Source: Brachionus manjavacas
Taxonomy: Eukaryota; Rotifera; Eurotatoria; Ploima; Brachionidae
Assembly: GCA_019054805.1 (NCBI GenBank)
Contig: JAHQIY010000024.1
Coordinates: 496,001-560,000 of the forward strand
Reading direction: 5' to 3'
DNA: 64,000 nucleotides
Shown here piece after piece: positions 13,907 to 24,310 of this stretch. Numbering within the stretch: the stretch's first letter is position 1; every line of letters begins with the position of its first letter. Both the position numbers and the translations under genes were made by a program. The notes beneath the pieces are model-generated. The model saw only the letters and a list, made by a program, of their open reading frames with translations. It made no database searches and had not been told where the DNA came from.

Positions 13907-16900
13907 TTAATTAATAATTGCTGATTTGCATCGAATTTTTAACTCCTTTTTTGGATTAAATTTGGTGAGAAACATTGCAATTTTGGTTTTATTTGGTTTG
14001 ATTTGAATTATTCTAATTAAATCGCTTGTATTTGATATACAATTTTCACTTTTAGAACAATTTATTTCAAGTTTGTAATGCTCTTTTGAATTGTTTTGTA
14101 CAAGAATTGCTGACCAAAAATCATTGTGATAAATTAATAGACTCACATTTGATGCATATTTTATTGAATGTGATATGCTCTTATAAAAATAAAAATTTGT
14201 ATCTTTAAATTCAAATCATTAAGAAAAGTACTTTTGATGCTAAGATTTGCTTTAAAAATGCTTCAGATGTTCTAATTTCGTATATTTCGCTTAATAATAT
14301 TTGAAAATCACTCGTCTCACTATAAATATTAATGACAAAAGGACAACTCTGTTAAAATAAATTGATTATATATTAAATTTCTTATTATAGCTAATTCTAA
14401 GAGAAAAAAATACTTGATCTATTGTCAACGATTTATTGAATCCTAGATTAGTTAAACGACTCATTATATCAGTCAAATCTTTGTCTTCACGATTAGCCTC
14501 AATTACATGTAATTCTATGAACGATTCTTTTGTTAACTCATTTTTTTTCAATCCTACCAATTCTAATAAATATTCATAAAAATGTGAAATTTTATACTTT
14601 TTTCCTTGATAATAAGTGTTCTACGAACTTTTAGAGGCAAATAAATATTGTTTATTTGTCAATACTCATTAGCAAGGTAATTTGATTATATCAAGAGTTT
14701 ATACCACCAAGAAATGCCCATTCCTTGTCTGGAATGTCCTCATTTGATGTGATAAAGCTGTATAGATTGAATTCATCTTGACTTAGCTTTCCATTTGAAT
14801 CTAAATCAACCAAATCAAAAACAACATCTAGTGCGTCTCTGATTTAAAAAAAAAAATTAATAAATATTCTAAAGTTCACTGGAGTGATTAAAATCTATTA
14901 TTATTGTTATTATAATTATTTAAAAAAATTGACAATTTAAAAACGATGTTAGTTTAATAAAAAAATGACAAAAATTAAAAAGAAAAAAATAAGAAAAAAA
15001 TAAATTATTTAATTTCAACACTTGTTTTTTTTTCATTAAAACATTTGTTACCTGAATTTTCTAGATAATGACGTTTTTCCTTTCAGATCTTGTTTAAACA
15101 ATTCAACTTTCGTTCGTGTGTAATCGCTTGAATGCTTTTTTAAATGACATCCGGTAGTAAATGGGAATATAAAATATCGACCCGAAGTTAATTCCACTTT
15201 TGCACAGCATTTCTGGGAAAAATAAATAATTTATGTTTAAATTAAATGAATGAACAAAGTATTAGTCAAAAAAGTTAATAATTTAAAAATTAAAAAAGAC
15301 TTATTTCGTCTAAAGAATGCTTAAAAATACAATATGAAAGATCTTGATGTAATCATATCGAATGCTAAATAGATATGATATTTTAATATCTTGGCAATAA
15401 AACAGTCTTCATCCTAAACCAAATAACTAAGAAAAATCTTATAATAGATATATAGTAACTAGTTTAATTAAAATAATTAAAGAACGTTCGTTATACTGAA
15501 ACAACATAATTAAATTAAAATGGACTGTTCAATTTTGAGGCCACCTTTTAAATAATTTACCATTTAAATTTTATTGAATTATTTTTAAAAAACATTTTTT
15601 TTTTTAAATCGGTTTGATTGAGTTGGTATACCAGCTAGAACATAAATGATAAGACTAGTGAAGAACATCAGATAAATAAAACAGTTTATTAAGATTTGAT
15701 AATAACTCTTCTATTATTTTCTATTCCTTTTATTAATATAAAGAAATAAAGAGATGGAACAAACAATGAACACCCTTTGCTTTTCCCATACGCCCTGATC
15801 ACATATCTAAAGAAAAAAAAATTAATCTCAAAATTTAAAGGGAAGAACATAATAATCAGAGAAAAAGTTTAAATTTTGAGGTTAAATTTTACTTCAGATT
15901 TAACTTTTCTTCAGTGGTTGATGAAATCAAAGAAAAGCTATAAATTAAAATTGAACTTAATAAGAATACTATTGCAAAAAAATATGATGTTTTTAGTAAA
16001 ACACAATAATAATAAGCTACATCAAGCAGGTTTGCAGAGACGAGTTACTAAGGAAGCGGTATATGGTAGCTGCTTTTAAGTGTGTAAAAAAAATAGTGTT
16101 TATAAAAAATAGGTCGGTGGTCGCTGAAGAAGAATTATCTCAATACACCGGTGCTCCGTGATTCCCAGGTCCATCAGTGTACTTTCATGCGTTAAGTCTG
16201 TTTTTGAACTGATTCACAGTCGAGGTAACGATTACTGTGATTAAAATTTGAATTCTTTTATACAAAAATTACAGTACAAAGAGGAAAAAAGTTATAATTA
16301 TTTCCCAATTGTACAAATATGGTTCAGCATTCAATAAAATATTGTAATTAGTCTCTATCAGATCGTCTGAAAAAACCAAAGGGTGTTTGTGGTTTATTAC
16401 AATATTTAATTAGTTACATTTAATGCGAAATTTTATCAATTCAGATCAATAATTAAAGAAAATAAAATAAATAAAATATAATTTAAATTCCTTTAATTAA
16501 GCTAAAATTTTCTTTAATTTTACATTTTCTATTTTTGTTTCAGTCAAGCTTTTCACTGATAGTACTTCATCATCTTTAATGACAAGTATTGATACGTCTA
16601 TATTATCTAAGTCATAATCTTAAAAAAAAAGTTTATTTTGATTATTTGAAAATTATAAAATTACCTCGACTCGCTATTAAAAAGATTTAATTCAATTTAG
16701 ATTCTTATAAAAATTTAAAAAATGAAAAAAATAAACATATATTAATTTAACTAAAAAAAAAATTATATTTAAGGACAAACAACTTTCCTAAATTTACTCT
16801 TAAATTATTTAAAAAAATAATAATATTTAAACATAAAAATTTCTGATTTTAGTATTTTTGTTTTTAAGTAGCAAAAGACTTAGTACAAAAGCGAGTCGAT

Positions 16901-18791
16901 TTTATTTTATTTAATTTTACTTGAATGTAATTCAGTTTTGAAAGATTCAATTGTAATAAATAAAGTTGATTTATGCTTTAAGTCGAGAGCAAATGAATTT
17001 GCAATTATTCCATTAATGTTTTCATTAAAATAGAAGCCTCCTTTTGTTGATTTCGAGAACCATTTTTTTATGTTTTTTGGAAATTGGAGTTTTGTTTCGT
17101 TAACTGAATTTTCTTTCATTCTGAATTCAAATTCGCTTTGGACTTTTGAATCTTTTAAAAATTTTAAAATTAAAATTATGTGTAATCTATTTTAATTTTT
17201 CTTTTATTTTTTATGTTCCGAAATTCACAATGCTTCAGATTATTTTTGATATAATATTAAATAAAATCTCTGACTTTTTTTCTGCTTGCGAGGATTTACT
17301 ATAATAACTTTTAGACTTTAATGTATTAAAAAAAATTTTAAATTTAATCTCGGATAAAAATTCTAAACTAAAATGATTATATTCGTCTAAATAAGATTAG
17401 TTCCTTATTTTTTGGAAAGATAATCTGCAAGAATTCACATCAATAAGAATTGTATTTTAGTTACAAGTTCAATTTTAAGTCAAGTCAAAAGACTTAAATT
17501 AAAAAAGTAAATTTTTGAATTTTATACAAGCCTCACAGGAACAAAATTTTAATCTTACTCTTCACTCCAGCGAAATCATCTTCGTAACTTTTTCTTTCAT
17601 TTGATTTAAACACTTTTTTCATTTTTTTTTGTTCTTTTTTTAATGCAATTTCATTTTCATAATCATCTAACAAAAGAGGCGATAAAAGACGTTCATCGCG
17701 AGCAAAAAATTTAGCATTTGATTCCTTTTCAGCTAAGTTGAAAGAATTAACATTTTTTTTTAGCAATTTTTGCTGGAATAAGGATTACTGATCATTTTCA
17801 TTTTTTTGTTAGCATATTTTTTTGCTTTTTCAATTGTATTCATTACTAACTCTACGAACTTTTTGATACGATTTTTTATATTATTTATGATATAAGCATT
17901 TTAAATACTACTTCTTTATAGTTTATTTCTTCATTTTTGTCAATATCAGCTTCTTTGAATAATTGTCTAATTTCATCTTTGTGTAATTCATCTCCTTCCT
18001 TTAAATTTTTAAATTAATTAATTCTAAATTAAAAATTCTACATTTAATTAATAATAATAGTGAGAAAAAAAGGTACATTGCCAAAAATGTTGATGAATTC
18101 TTTCAATCTTATTAAACCATCTGAGTCTGAATCAATCATTTTAAAAGCTGAAATTAAATCATCTTCAGTGGCGTTTTTTTCTCGGGCAGCAATTTTACAA
18201 AATTCGTCCATATCGATATCTAAAAAAGATTATTTTATGATCAAATTTTTAATGATCATGTCCAAAAATTATTATTTAAAAAAGGTTTTCGATTATATTT
18301 TTCAAGTTTAACACAGATTTATTTTTATGGTTAAGCAAGCCTTGCTTAACCATAAAAAAATCCTACCTAATTCTGCATTTAAATTTTTTTTGCAGAATTT
18401 TACAGCTCTTAAAAAAAATAAGTTAACCATTGAATGCAGACTATAATAATACGCTTTTAAATTAAATTTTTATGTAATTAAGAAATAATTAAAACCTTTT
18501 TTAAATAATAAATTTTTAACATAAACATCATTTTTCCTAAATATTAATCAATTAATTTTTTTACAGTTGGTTTGATTCCAATATTCTTCAACCATATTCA
18601 TATTTGGATTTCTTCCGCATTGTTGTAAGGCTTAAAAAATTTTATTGCTATAAATTATTCAAAATGGTCTCTTAAAAAATACCTCTTAAAAGTTCACTTG
18701 AAGATCTTAAAAATCCTTTTGATGATTCATTTACAGATATAAATGCAGCTTTGAAATCTTCTAAAGAGTCATAAGGATAATTTCTATTCAT
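13907..18791 (-). CDS. EFCAB7: EFCAB7 homologue (EF-hand calcium-binding domain protein 7), multi-exon
   Basis: In mammals EFCAB7 with IQCE anchors the EVC-EVC2 complex at the cilium base and promotes Hedgehog signalling. Minus-strand exons read in order: 18791-18683 (start), 18630-18565 (LQQCGRNPN, as in vertebrates), 18219-18077 (EF-hand loop DSDSDGLIRLKEF), 17998-17912 (loop DIDKNEEINYKE), pieces around 17880-17540, about 17150-16910 (STKGGFYFNENINGIIANSF), about 16620-16510, about 15215-15050 (GRYFIFPFTTGCHLKK), about 14845-14705 (loop DLDSNGKLSQDEF), about 14565-14375 (ANREDKDLTDIMSRLTNLGF), about 14318-14232, and 14179-13907 (stop). Block order matches vertebrate EFCAB7 (about 630 aa). 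Junctions near 17770-17880 were not resolved, and an intron of about 1.3 kb contains a LINE scrap. An extra 5' exon cannot be excluded. Confidence 0.85.
16085..16245 (-). mobile_element. LINE 3' end scrap inside an EFCAB7 intron
   Basis: The minus strand encodes TVNQFKNRLNA followed by a stop, like the SVNQFKNRLD end of LINE ORF2, and is close in wording to the end of the LINE fragment at 19.99-20.69 kb (SVNQFKNR). It lies in the long intron between the exons at about 15.2 and 16.5 kb, in the same orientation as the gene. Confidence 0.55.
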
Positions 18792-19741
18792 TCTTTATAA
18801 AAAAATTAGAAATTAATTAATTGTTTAAAAAAAGAGGCAATGAAATCTTAGGATAACGCTATTAAAACACGTATTTAGAAATTTTTTTAAGTTATTTAAT
18901 TTTTATTTTTTAAAATATTTCAAAAGACGATTTTTAGAGTTTTCAGGATTTAAAATTTAATCATTATATCTTAATATGTTATTTAAATTATCAAAACTAA
19001 TTAATATTTTATTTAAACAAAAATAAAGTAAATTAAAAAAATGGTTAAATTGAAATATACAAAAACTAATATAATATTAAATAATAAAAAATTGAAATCT
19101 AATAGGTCGTTTTTAATTTGGCTTTGTTAGTTGTTAATTAAGCCGAAATTATCTTCTAACAAGAATATTAAAACTACTGATTAAATTCCTTTGTGTAGCT
19201 GGCATCGTTTTTTAGAATTTCCTTCATATATAGTTATGAACGTACAAAAAAAATACTATTCACTTTTTGCAAATAGATAAGTTAAAAAAATCAAGTTCTG
19301 ATCTAAAAATACCTTTTAATTAATTTTACTTATAGAAAAAAAAATTAAAAAATTATTAAGAACTTTGATAGAAAATTGTTGCTAGGTAACAAAAGGTTAA
19401 ATAAAATATTTAAAAAAAAGTTAATACAGAAAAACAGAATGAATAATATTTATTCAAATAATTATTAGATTATTATTTAAATTTTCTGCTGTTTATTCTC
19501 AATTTTAGTCCAAAATTTTTAATTTTAATTTTATCCAACATTTTTTTTGAGAATTTACGGCATTTTTTTTAAATTGTGTAATTAATCTGAAAAATTAAAA
19601 GAAAAAGTATCCATTGCTAAAGTTACTTAACATTTGATACTATGTTTTTTTCATACTAAATAGAAAAGTTAAATTTTGATTTATTGGGTTAAAAAAAAAA
19701 ATAAAATGCTTTATAAAAAACTTGAATTGGCTTTCATTTTT

Positions 19742-19968
19742 TTAAAATTTATTGTAAGCCTGTTTTTCTTTAATATTGTGAAATTTTTCTCGCATATCTC
19801 TACGAATTTTTTCATATTTTTTACTTTTAATCCTAGTGGAATAAATAGGACTTAAATAATCCGTAAGACCTATTTTTCTCCAACTAAATACAGTTCTTCG
19901 ACCAAAGAAAACAAGTCGAGAGTCAGTCAGTTTGCTTTGTGATAGCAAAGTTTCGTTTAAGTTTCAAC
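19742..19968 (-). CDS. Unrecognised small minus-strand ORF, possibly a 3'-terminal exon
   Basis: An open minus-strand frame of about 70 codons with a basic C-terminal half (SWRKIGLTDYLSPIYSTRIK, then KKYEKIRRDMREKF) ends at 19742. Its 5' side meets a possible splice acceptor (TTTAATTAG) at about 19970, and just beyond lies a LINE fragment, so upstream exons may have been displaced or lost. The composition looks like real protein rather than AT-rich noise, but no family was recognised. It lies upstream of EFCAB7 in the same orientation. Confidence 0.35.
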
Positions 19969-19984
19969 TAATTAAAGGATCCCT

Positions 19985-20700
19985 TCTGTGCTGTCCTTGT
20001 TGCGACATCACACCTTCTGATCATCCTATACATCAACGATATGCCTTTTTGTAAAACTTTTTGCCGACGATAGCAAGCTAATCGCCACGATACGTGGCAA
20101 CAGTGACCTCGTCTTCCTTCAGCGCGACCTTGACGCCCTCTCCGAGTGGTTGAAAAAGTGCCGTATGCTTTTCAATGTGCTTTTCAAATGCAAGGTGATG
20201 GAATTCAGCAGGTCCGGCAAAAACCACTTCGCAGAGTCTGAGCTACTAATGGAGGATTTTTGCTCAAGGAGTGCACTTGACTTCATAGACACTGAGAAGG
20301 ATCTGGGAGTAACTTTCTCAAGTAATCTGAAGTTCACTTACCACATTCGATCACAAGCCAACAGAGCAACGAGTATCCTCGATCAGCTAAAACGAACATT
20401 CAGATACTGGACATCAACACATGCAGGACCCTCTACTGATTAGAGGAATCAGGAGACCATCCGGCCAAGCCACAACCAAATGTTCGCAAAGGGCTAACTC
20501 CTTTACGAACAGGGTTGTCAATCAGTGGAATCTCCTGCCCTCTTCGGTCACAATTTCTGACTCAGTCAATCAATTCAAGAATCGCTAAGTTGCTTTTAAA
20601 ACCGGCCACCAATTTTGTACCACATGATAATCCTATTTATATTTCTTTTTAATTTCTATATGTTGCTTGCCGTAGCTTATTATTATTACTTTTTTTATTA
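19985..20700 (+). mobile_element. 5'-truncated LINE with reverse transcriptase C-terminal region and (TTA)n tail
   Basis: The plus strand encodes, with frameshifts, LINE RT pieces: LIILYINDMPF, SKLIATIRGNSDLVFLQRDL, DALSEWLKK, then the longest open stretch 20150-20443 with DFIDTEKDLGVTFSSNLKF (the 'EKDLGV' block) and ANRATSILDQLKRTFRYW. After a stop it continues as TNRVVNQWNLLPSSVTISDS and VNQFKNR. About 100 bp further is GTAGCTTATTATTATTAC, a TTA-type 3' tail also seen at 39.63 kb. The catalytic FADD region is disrupted (FADDSKL can only be read across a frame change near 20055). Dead, 5'-truncated copy, CR1/jockey-like by wording. Confidence 0.8.
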
Positions 20701-20724
20701 TAATTATTAAATATTTGAATTTGG

Positions 20725-20875
20725 ATTTGACCACCATAAAATTGCATCAAAACCGGGTACATCATCAATTCTTGGTGAATTTAAATAAATAACAAGTTCG
20801 CTTGATGATCTCCTGTCAGAAACACAAGTTTTATTCACATACATTTTTTCTGCAATCGACAAAGGATTTCATTTT
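20725..20875 (-). pseudogene. hAT transposase C-terminal dimerisation domain scrap
   Basis: The minus strand encodes SSSELVIYLNSPRIDDVPGF, then DAILWWSNPNSN and a stop. The pattern E-x-x-x-YL-x-x-P-x-I-x-x-x-x-D-x-x-WW matches the dimerisation domain of hAT transposases. Only about 45 codons remain. Confidence 0.55.
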
Positions 20876-21225
20876 TAAAATAATAGAAAATAATAAAAAA
20901 CTGCTCAGATAATGTTTTAATTAACAACAAAACTCTTTCTGAATTTGATTTGATTCTTTTTCTGAGTCGTTTTCTTTTTCAAAGTCTGGATATTAATCCT
21001 TTTTTTATTAAAACAAACCTTCCAGCAGCTGGACACCTAATTTTTTATATGTTATATCACCTAATATCGAAGAATCGCTCAATAATACTGTAAATTTTGA
21101 TGGAAAATTAGAACAAAGAGAAAAGACAATAGATGAGACAAATAAAGACGGCCATGACAACTGTGATGCATACTGATTGATGACCAATGATAACTATGTT
21201 TCATTTATGAATCTTCGACTTAATG

Positions 21226-21229
21226 CGAA
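21226..21229. other. Target-site duplication CGAA (left) of LTR element A
   Basis: CGAA directly precedes the 5' LTR and recurs at 28348-28351 directly after the 3' LTR. A 4-bp duplication is usual for Ty3/gypsy integrases. Confidence 0.85.
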
Positions 21230-21565
21230 TGTTGTAGTTCTCTCAATAACTACAACACCGACTCTATTCAACTTACATGTCTATAGTTTCACAGTGCAAT
21301 ACTATGATCTCATGCGCTTAGCAAGTAATAGTATTTAACACTGTGTAAAATATTAGACATGTGCGATCAGAAGAGATCTCAATTATTATTTCTCTTTATT
21401 TGTTTTCTCTTTTCTCTTTTCTTTATAATTTGTAAAGGCTAGAAGCGGCCACAGTAATTAATAAAGTTTATAAAAGATATTATACTTTCATTTAATTGTC
21501 CCTTCCCTTAGGTCTTTATCCCAATCTGATTTAAAGACAAGTTAAGCCGTACTTGAACTTTAAAA
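21230..21565 (+). repeat. 5' LTR of element A
   Basis: 336 bp, starting TGTTGTAGTTCTC and ending CTTTAAAA. Matches 28012-28347 base for base by eye. It contains AATAAA near 21463 as a likely polyadenylation signal, and two CACWGTG motifs (21290 and 21339). Confidence 0.95.
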
Positions 21566-21566
21566 G

Positions 21567-21581
21567 TGGCGTCCCTAGGTG
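21567..21581 (+). promoter_or_regulatory. Primer-binding-site candidate of element A
   Basis: TGGCGTCCCTAGGTG starts 2 bp after the LTR. TGG at this spot matches the CCA end of a tRNA primer. The implied G discriminator base would fit a tRNA-Ser, but no tRNA sequence from this genome is available here. Confidence 0.5.
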
Positions 21582-21770
21582 TAAAATTTTTCTAAAATTT
21601 TCTTTTTCACCCCACAAAATCACGTGCTTTAAGTCACACTTTAATTTACATTGAAGTTTAAAAACGTGAAAAAATTAATTACATTACAGGATTATCTTAT
21701 CGATATATCCTATTTAATCATATCTTTCCTTATCAATTTTTGTAAAGTTCTTTTTCCTTTTCTTTCAAAA

Positions 21771-22523
21771 ATGGTAAATGGTCCTATCGATAGAATCACC
21801 GTGTTGGCAATGATGTTTTTTACGTCGATTGTCCCATCGAGCGTTTTGGCGATTCTTGGCCTCAATCAACAAACATTTACTGAGCGTGTTGTTTCAATTA
21901 TACACCGTTCAGTCATGTATCTTTTGTATTATGGTTATGCCGTTGTCGCTAGCATACCAAAAGAAACAGCCTGTTTGATTGGCATTATCACAGTGCTGAT
22001 ATTAGTGTTCAAATTATTCAAAAAAGGGAGGCACTCCACGCCGAACTCCAACTCCCACAACTTTAACGTTTATAATACCATGCAACTTGATTCATCACGG
22101 AACAATTCGACCGTGCAAGATACAAGTGGAAGCAACATGGTAAACAAATCAATCAAGGTTCCAGACATGTTCAGAGAAGGCATGGACCTTAACTCATGGT
22201 TGATACAACTAGAAATTTTTCTAAGATGTTTTGACAAGTCTGAATGGGTCGATATTGCAATTAGCTATATCGAGAGCAAAGTTCTTAGAAGAGTTCGTAA
22301 TTTAAACGATCTCATTCAAAAAAAAGTTTCATTTGATGAATTCAAATCGATTTTAGTCGAAGCTTTCACAGTGAAACAAAAAGAATCGGAGATGAATTTT
22401 GAGATGTTGACACATTGTAGACAATCGCCTAAAGAATCAATTGTATCATTTGGAGAGTCAGTTAGTCGAATAGTCAAAAAATCTTTCCAAATGTTAGTGA
22501 CTCGGAAGACATTGATAGGGTAA
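21771..22523 (+). CDS. Element A gag, N-terminal part with membrane segments (frame broken)
   Basis: The first ATG of this open frame is at 21771; the frame extends upstream without an ATG. It encodes about 250 residues. The N-terminus has two strongly hydrophobic stretches (about residues 9-30 and 52-83, the latter containing CLIGIITVLILVFKLF followed by KKGRH), which look like membrane anchors and are unusual in Ty3/gypsy Gag. A Ser/Asn-rich linker and a retrotransposon Gag-like helical domain follow (MFREGMDLNSWLIQLEIFLR). The frame ends at TAA 22521-22523, which overlaps the next ATG as TAATG. The Gag domain continues in the -1 frame, so the stop is a break inside gag at the A6 run 22476-22481, not the natural end. 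Confidence 0.75.
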   Translation: MVNGPIDRITVLAMMFFTSIVPSSVLAILGLNQQTFTERVVSIIHRSVMYLLYYGYAVVASIPKETACLIGIITVLILVFKLFKKGRHSTPNSNSHNFNVYNTMQLDSSRNNSTVQDTSGSNMVNKSIKVPDMFREGMDLNSWLIQLEIFLRCFDKSEWVDIAISYIESKVLRRVRNLNDLIQKKVSFDEFKSILVEAFTVKQKESEMNFEMLTHCRQSPKESIVSFGESVSRIVKKSFQMLVTRKTLIG

Positions 22524-24310
22524 TGCAAGAAAGATTCGCAGCTGGTCTTTTGAATCAAAGATTACGTGAAACCGTTCGTTCAAAGATGTTAAAAATGAGA
22601 AAAATTAAGAAGGACGAGTCATTCAAATTACACGATTTGATCGATTATGCCGAATGCAAAAATTCGAGCTATGAAACATCGAGTCAAAGTGATGGTCATT
22701 TTGTATCGAGTGAGAGTGACAATTTTGCTCAACCGAAGAAACTTCAGTTTCAAACACAAACGAACCAGAATTACAAACCGAATATGGGTTACAACAAAAA
22801 CTACGTTAAACCATCCAACAATGGTTTTCAACAAAACAATTTGAATACAAGTGTTCAACCAACTCCAAAGCAATCGCAACTACAGACACAACAACAAGAA
22901 AAAATTATGTCGGTTAAACGAGTGTTCGGAAGAATTTCTGAGCCAAATAAACCAATCGGAGGTCAAGCCTTATTTAATAATACACTCGTCAACTATATGT
23001 GCGATAGTGGCGCGGATTTGTCAATAATCGACGAAAAAACCTTTTTGTTGATAAAACGCCACGATCCAGACACTGTGTTAGAAAGAAGCGAGAACAAATT
23101 GACTTCTGTGAGTGGTGAAATCAAAGTTTTGGGAACATTGAGATTAAAACGATGTTTAATTGTACCAGAATTGGATTTGAGGAACACAAAGATATTGGTT
23201 ACGGAAAATGTCTCTGGTTATCAGTGTTTACTTGGTCGAGACATTATCAAGCGTATTCCAGCCCTAAAACAAAAGTTTGATGGAATCCACACGATACTAA
23301 AAGAATATTCTTCGGTCGTCATGAAGATATTCAAGAGTGAAATGGAAGAACGCAAATTTAGAGCCAATATTCGAAGAGCGAGTAACAAACTAAATATTCA
23401 CAGTGAAAAATCTGATGAATCGATAGAATTGTTGAATGTTAAACAAAACCAAACTGAAGATAAATCCTCAATTAATGTGGTTTCGTCCAATGTCGAAGTG
23501 GTACCGACAGTTTCACAGTGTACTGATGAAATCCAAATTAAAAATGCTTCAGCAGTCCAAGATGAAAAAGTGGTCGAAAAGAAGGTATCATTTATAAACG
23601 ACGATCCGATTCATATTAATTCAATTGAAATGGTGAATGAAGTTGAGATGGAATTTGAACAAGCCAAACAAGCTATCGAATCTGAATTTAAAAAAATTTC
23701 CGCTCATTCCGTTACCGATTTGAAGCCTGAAGTAAATTACGACTGTGCGTTCAAAATCGATTTTAAAGAGGCTAATCAACGACCGATCCGATGTAAAAGT
23801 CGTCCTCTACCATACAATCTAAAAGAAAAAGTTCGACTCGAGATTGATAAGCTCCTCAAAGCGGGAATCATCCGAGAGAGCAAGAGCGAATGGTGTTCAC
23901 CGATAAGAGTAGTCGACAAACCAGATGGTTCGATAAGGCTCACAGTAGACTACAAAGAGCTCAACAAGGTCATAAAAGATGACAATTATCCAATTCCTTC
24001 GATCAGTGACATGTATAATAAGATCAATGAATCCGATACATTTACAAAAGCCGATTTGAAGTCAGCATTCCATCAAATTCCAGTTCACAAAGACTCAATC
24101 GAATTCACATCTTTTATTTGTGAATATGGAGTGTTTGAATATGTTTCAATGCCAATGGGTATCAAAACAGCTCCAGCGTGTTTTCAACGTTTTATTGAGA
24201 AGACACTTAAAAAATTTATTGATAATGGAACACTTGGTGTTTTTTCGATGATACTATTATTCATTCGAATTCAAAAAAGAACGGTCTCAAATTTCACGTG
24301 GACACAGTGA
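22484..24310 (+). CDS. Element A gag C-terminus, protease and N-terminal reverse transcriptase
   Basis: Open frame to 24310 with an ATG at 22523; the Gag-like reading is already open in this frame from about 22484. Order: Gag end (RFAAGLLNQRLRETV), a Gln/Asn-rich stretch without any CCHC zinc knuckle, retroviral-type aspartic protease with active-site CDSGADLSIID near 23000 and the flap-side LLGRDII near 23230, an acidic linker, then RT with EWCSPIRVVDKPDGSIRLTV, TKADLKSAFHQIPV (first catalytic Asp) and YVSMPMGIKTAPACFQRF. The reading breaks at the T6 run 24240-24245 just before the catalytic DD. Gag and Pol appear to be one continuous frame in the parent element. Confidence 0.85.
   Translation, partial: FPNVSDSEDIDRVMQERFAAGLLNQRLRETVRSKMLKMRKIKKDESFKLHDLIDYAECKNSSYETSSQSDGHFVSSESDNFAQPKKLQFQTQTNQNYKPNMGYNKNYVKPSNNGFQQNNLNTSVQPTPKQSQLQTQQQEKIMSVKRVFGRISEPNKPIGGQALFNNTLVNYMCDSGADLSIIDEKTFLLIKRHDPDTVLERSENKLTSVSGEIKVLGTLRLKRCLIVPELDLRNTKILVTENVSGYQCLLGRDIIKRIPALKQKFDGIHTILKEYSSVVMKIFKSEMEERKFRANIRRASNKLNIHSEKSDESIELLNVKQNQTEDKSSINVVSSNVEVVPTVSQCTDEIQIKNASAVQDEKVVEKKVSFINDDPIHINSIEMVNEVEMEFEQAKQAIESEFKKISAHSVTDLKPEVNYDCAFKIDFKEANQRPIRCKSRPLPYNLKEKVRLEIDKLLKAGIIRESKSEWCSPIRVVDKPDGSIRLTVDYKELNKVIKDDNYPIPSISDMYNKINESDTFTKADLKSAFHQIPVHKDSIEFTSFICEYGVFEYVSMPMGIKTAPACFQRFIEKTLKKFIDNGTLGVFSMILLFIRIQKRTVSNFTWTQ

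Noticed and set aside
22475-22490. Programmed -1 frameshift signal in element A gag
   Set aside because: The A6 run does not make a canonical X-XXY-YYZ heptamer in phase, and the break falls inside the Gag domain rather than at the gag-pol border. A one-base loss fits better.
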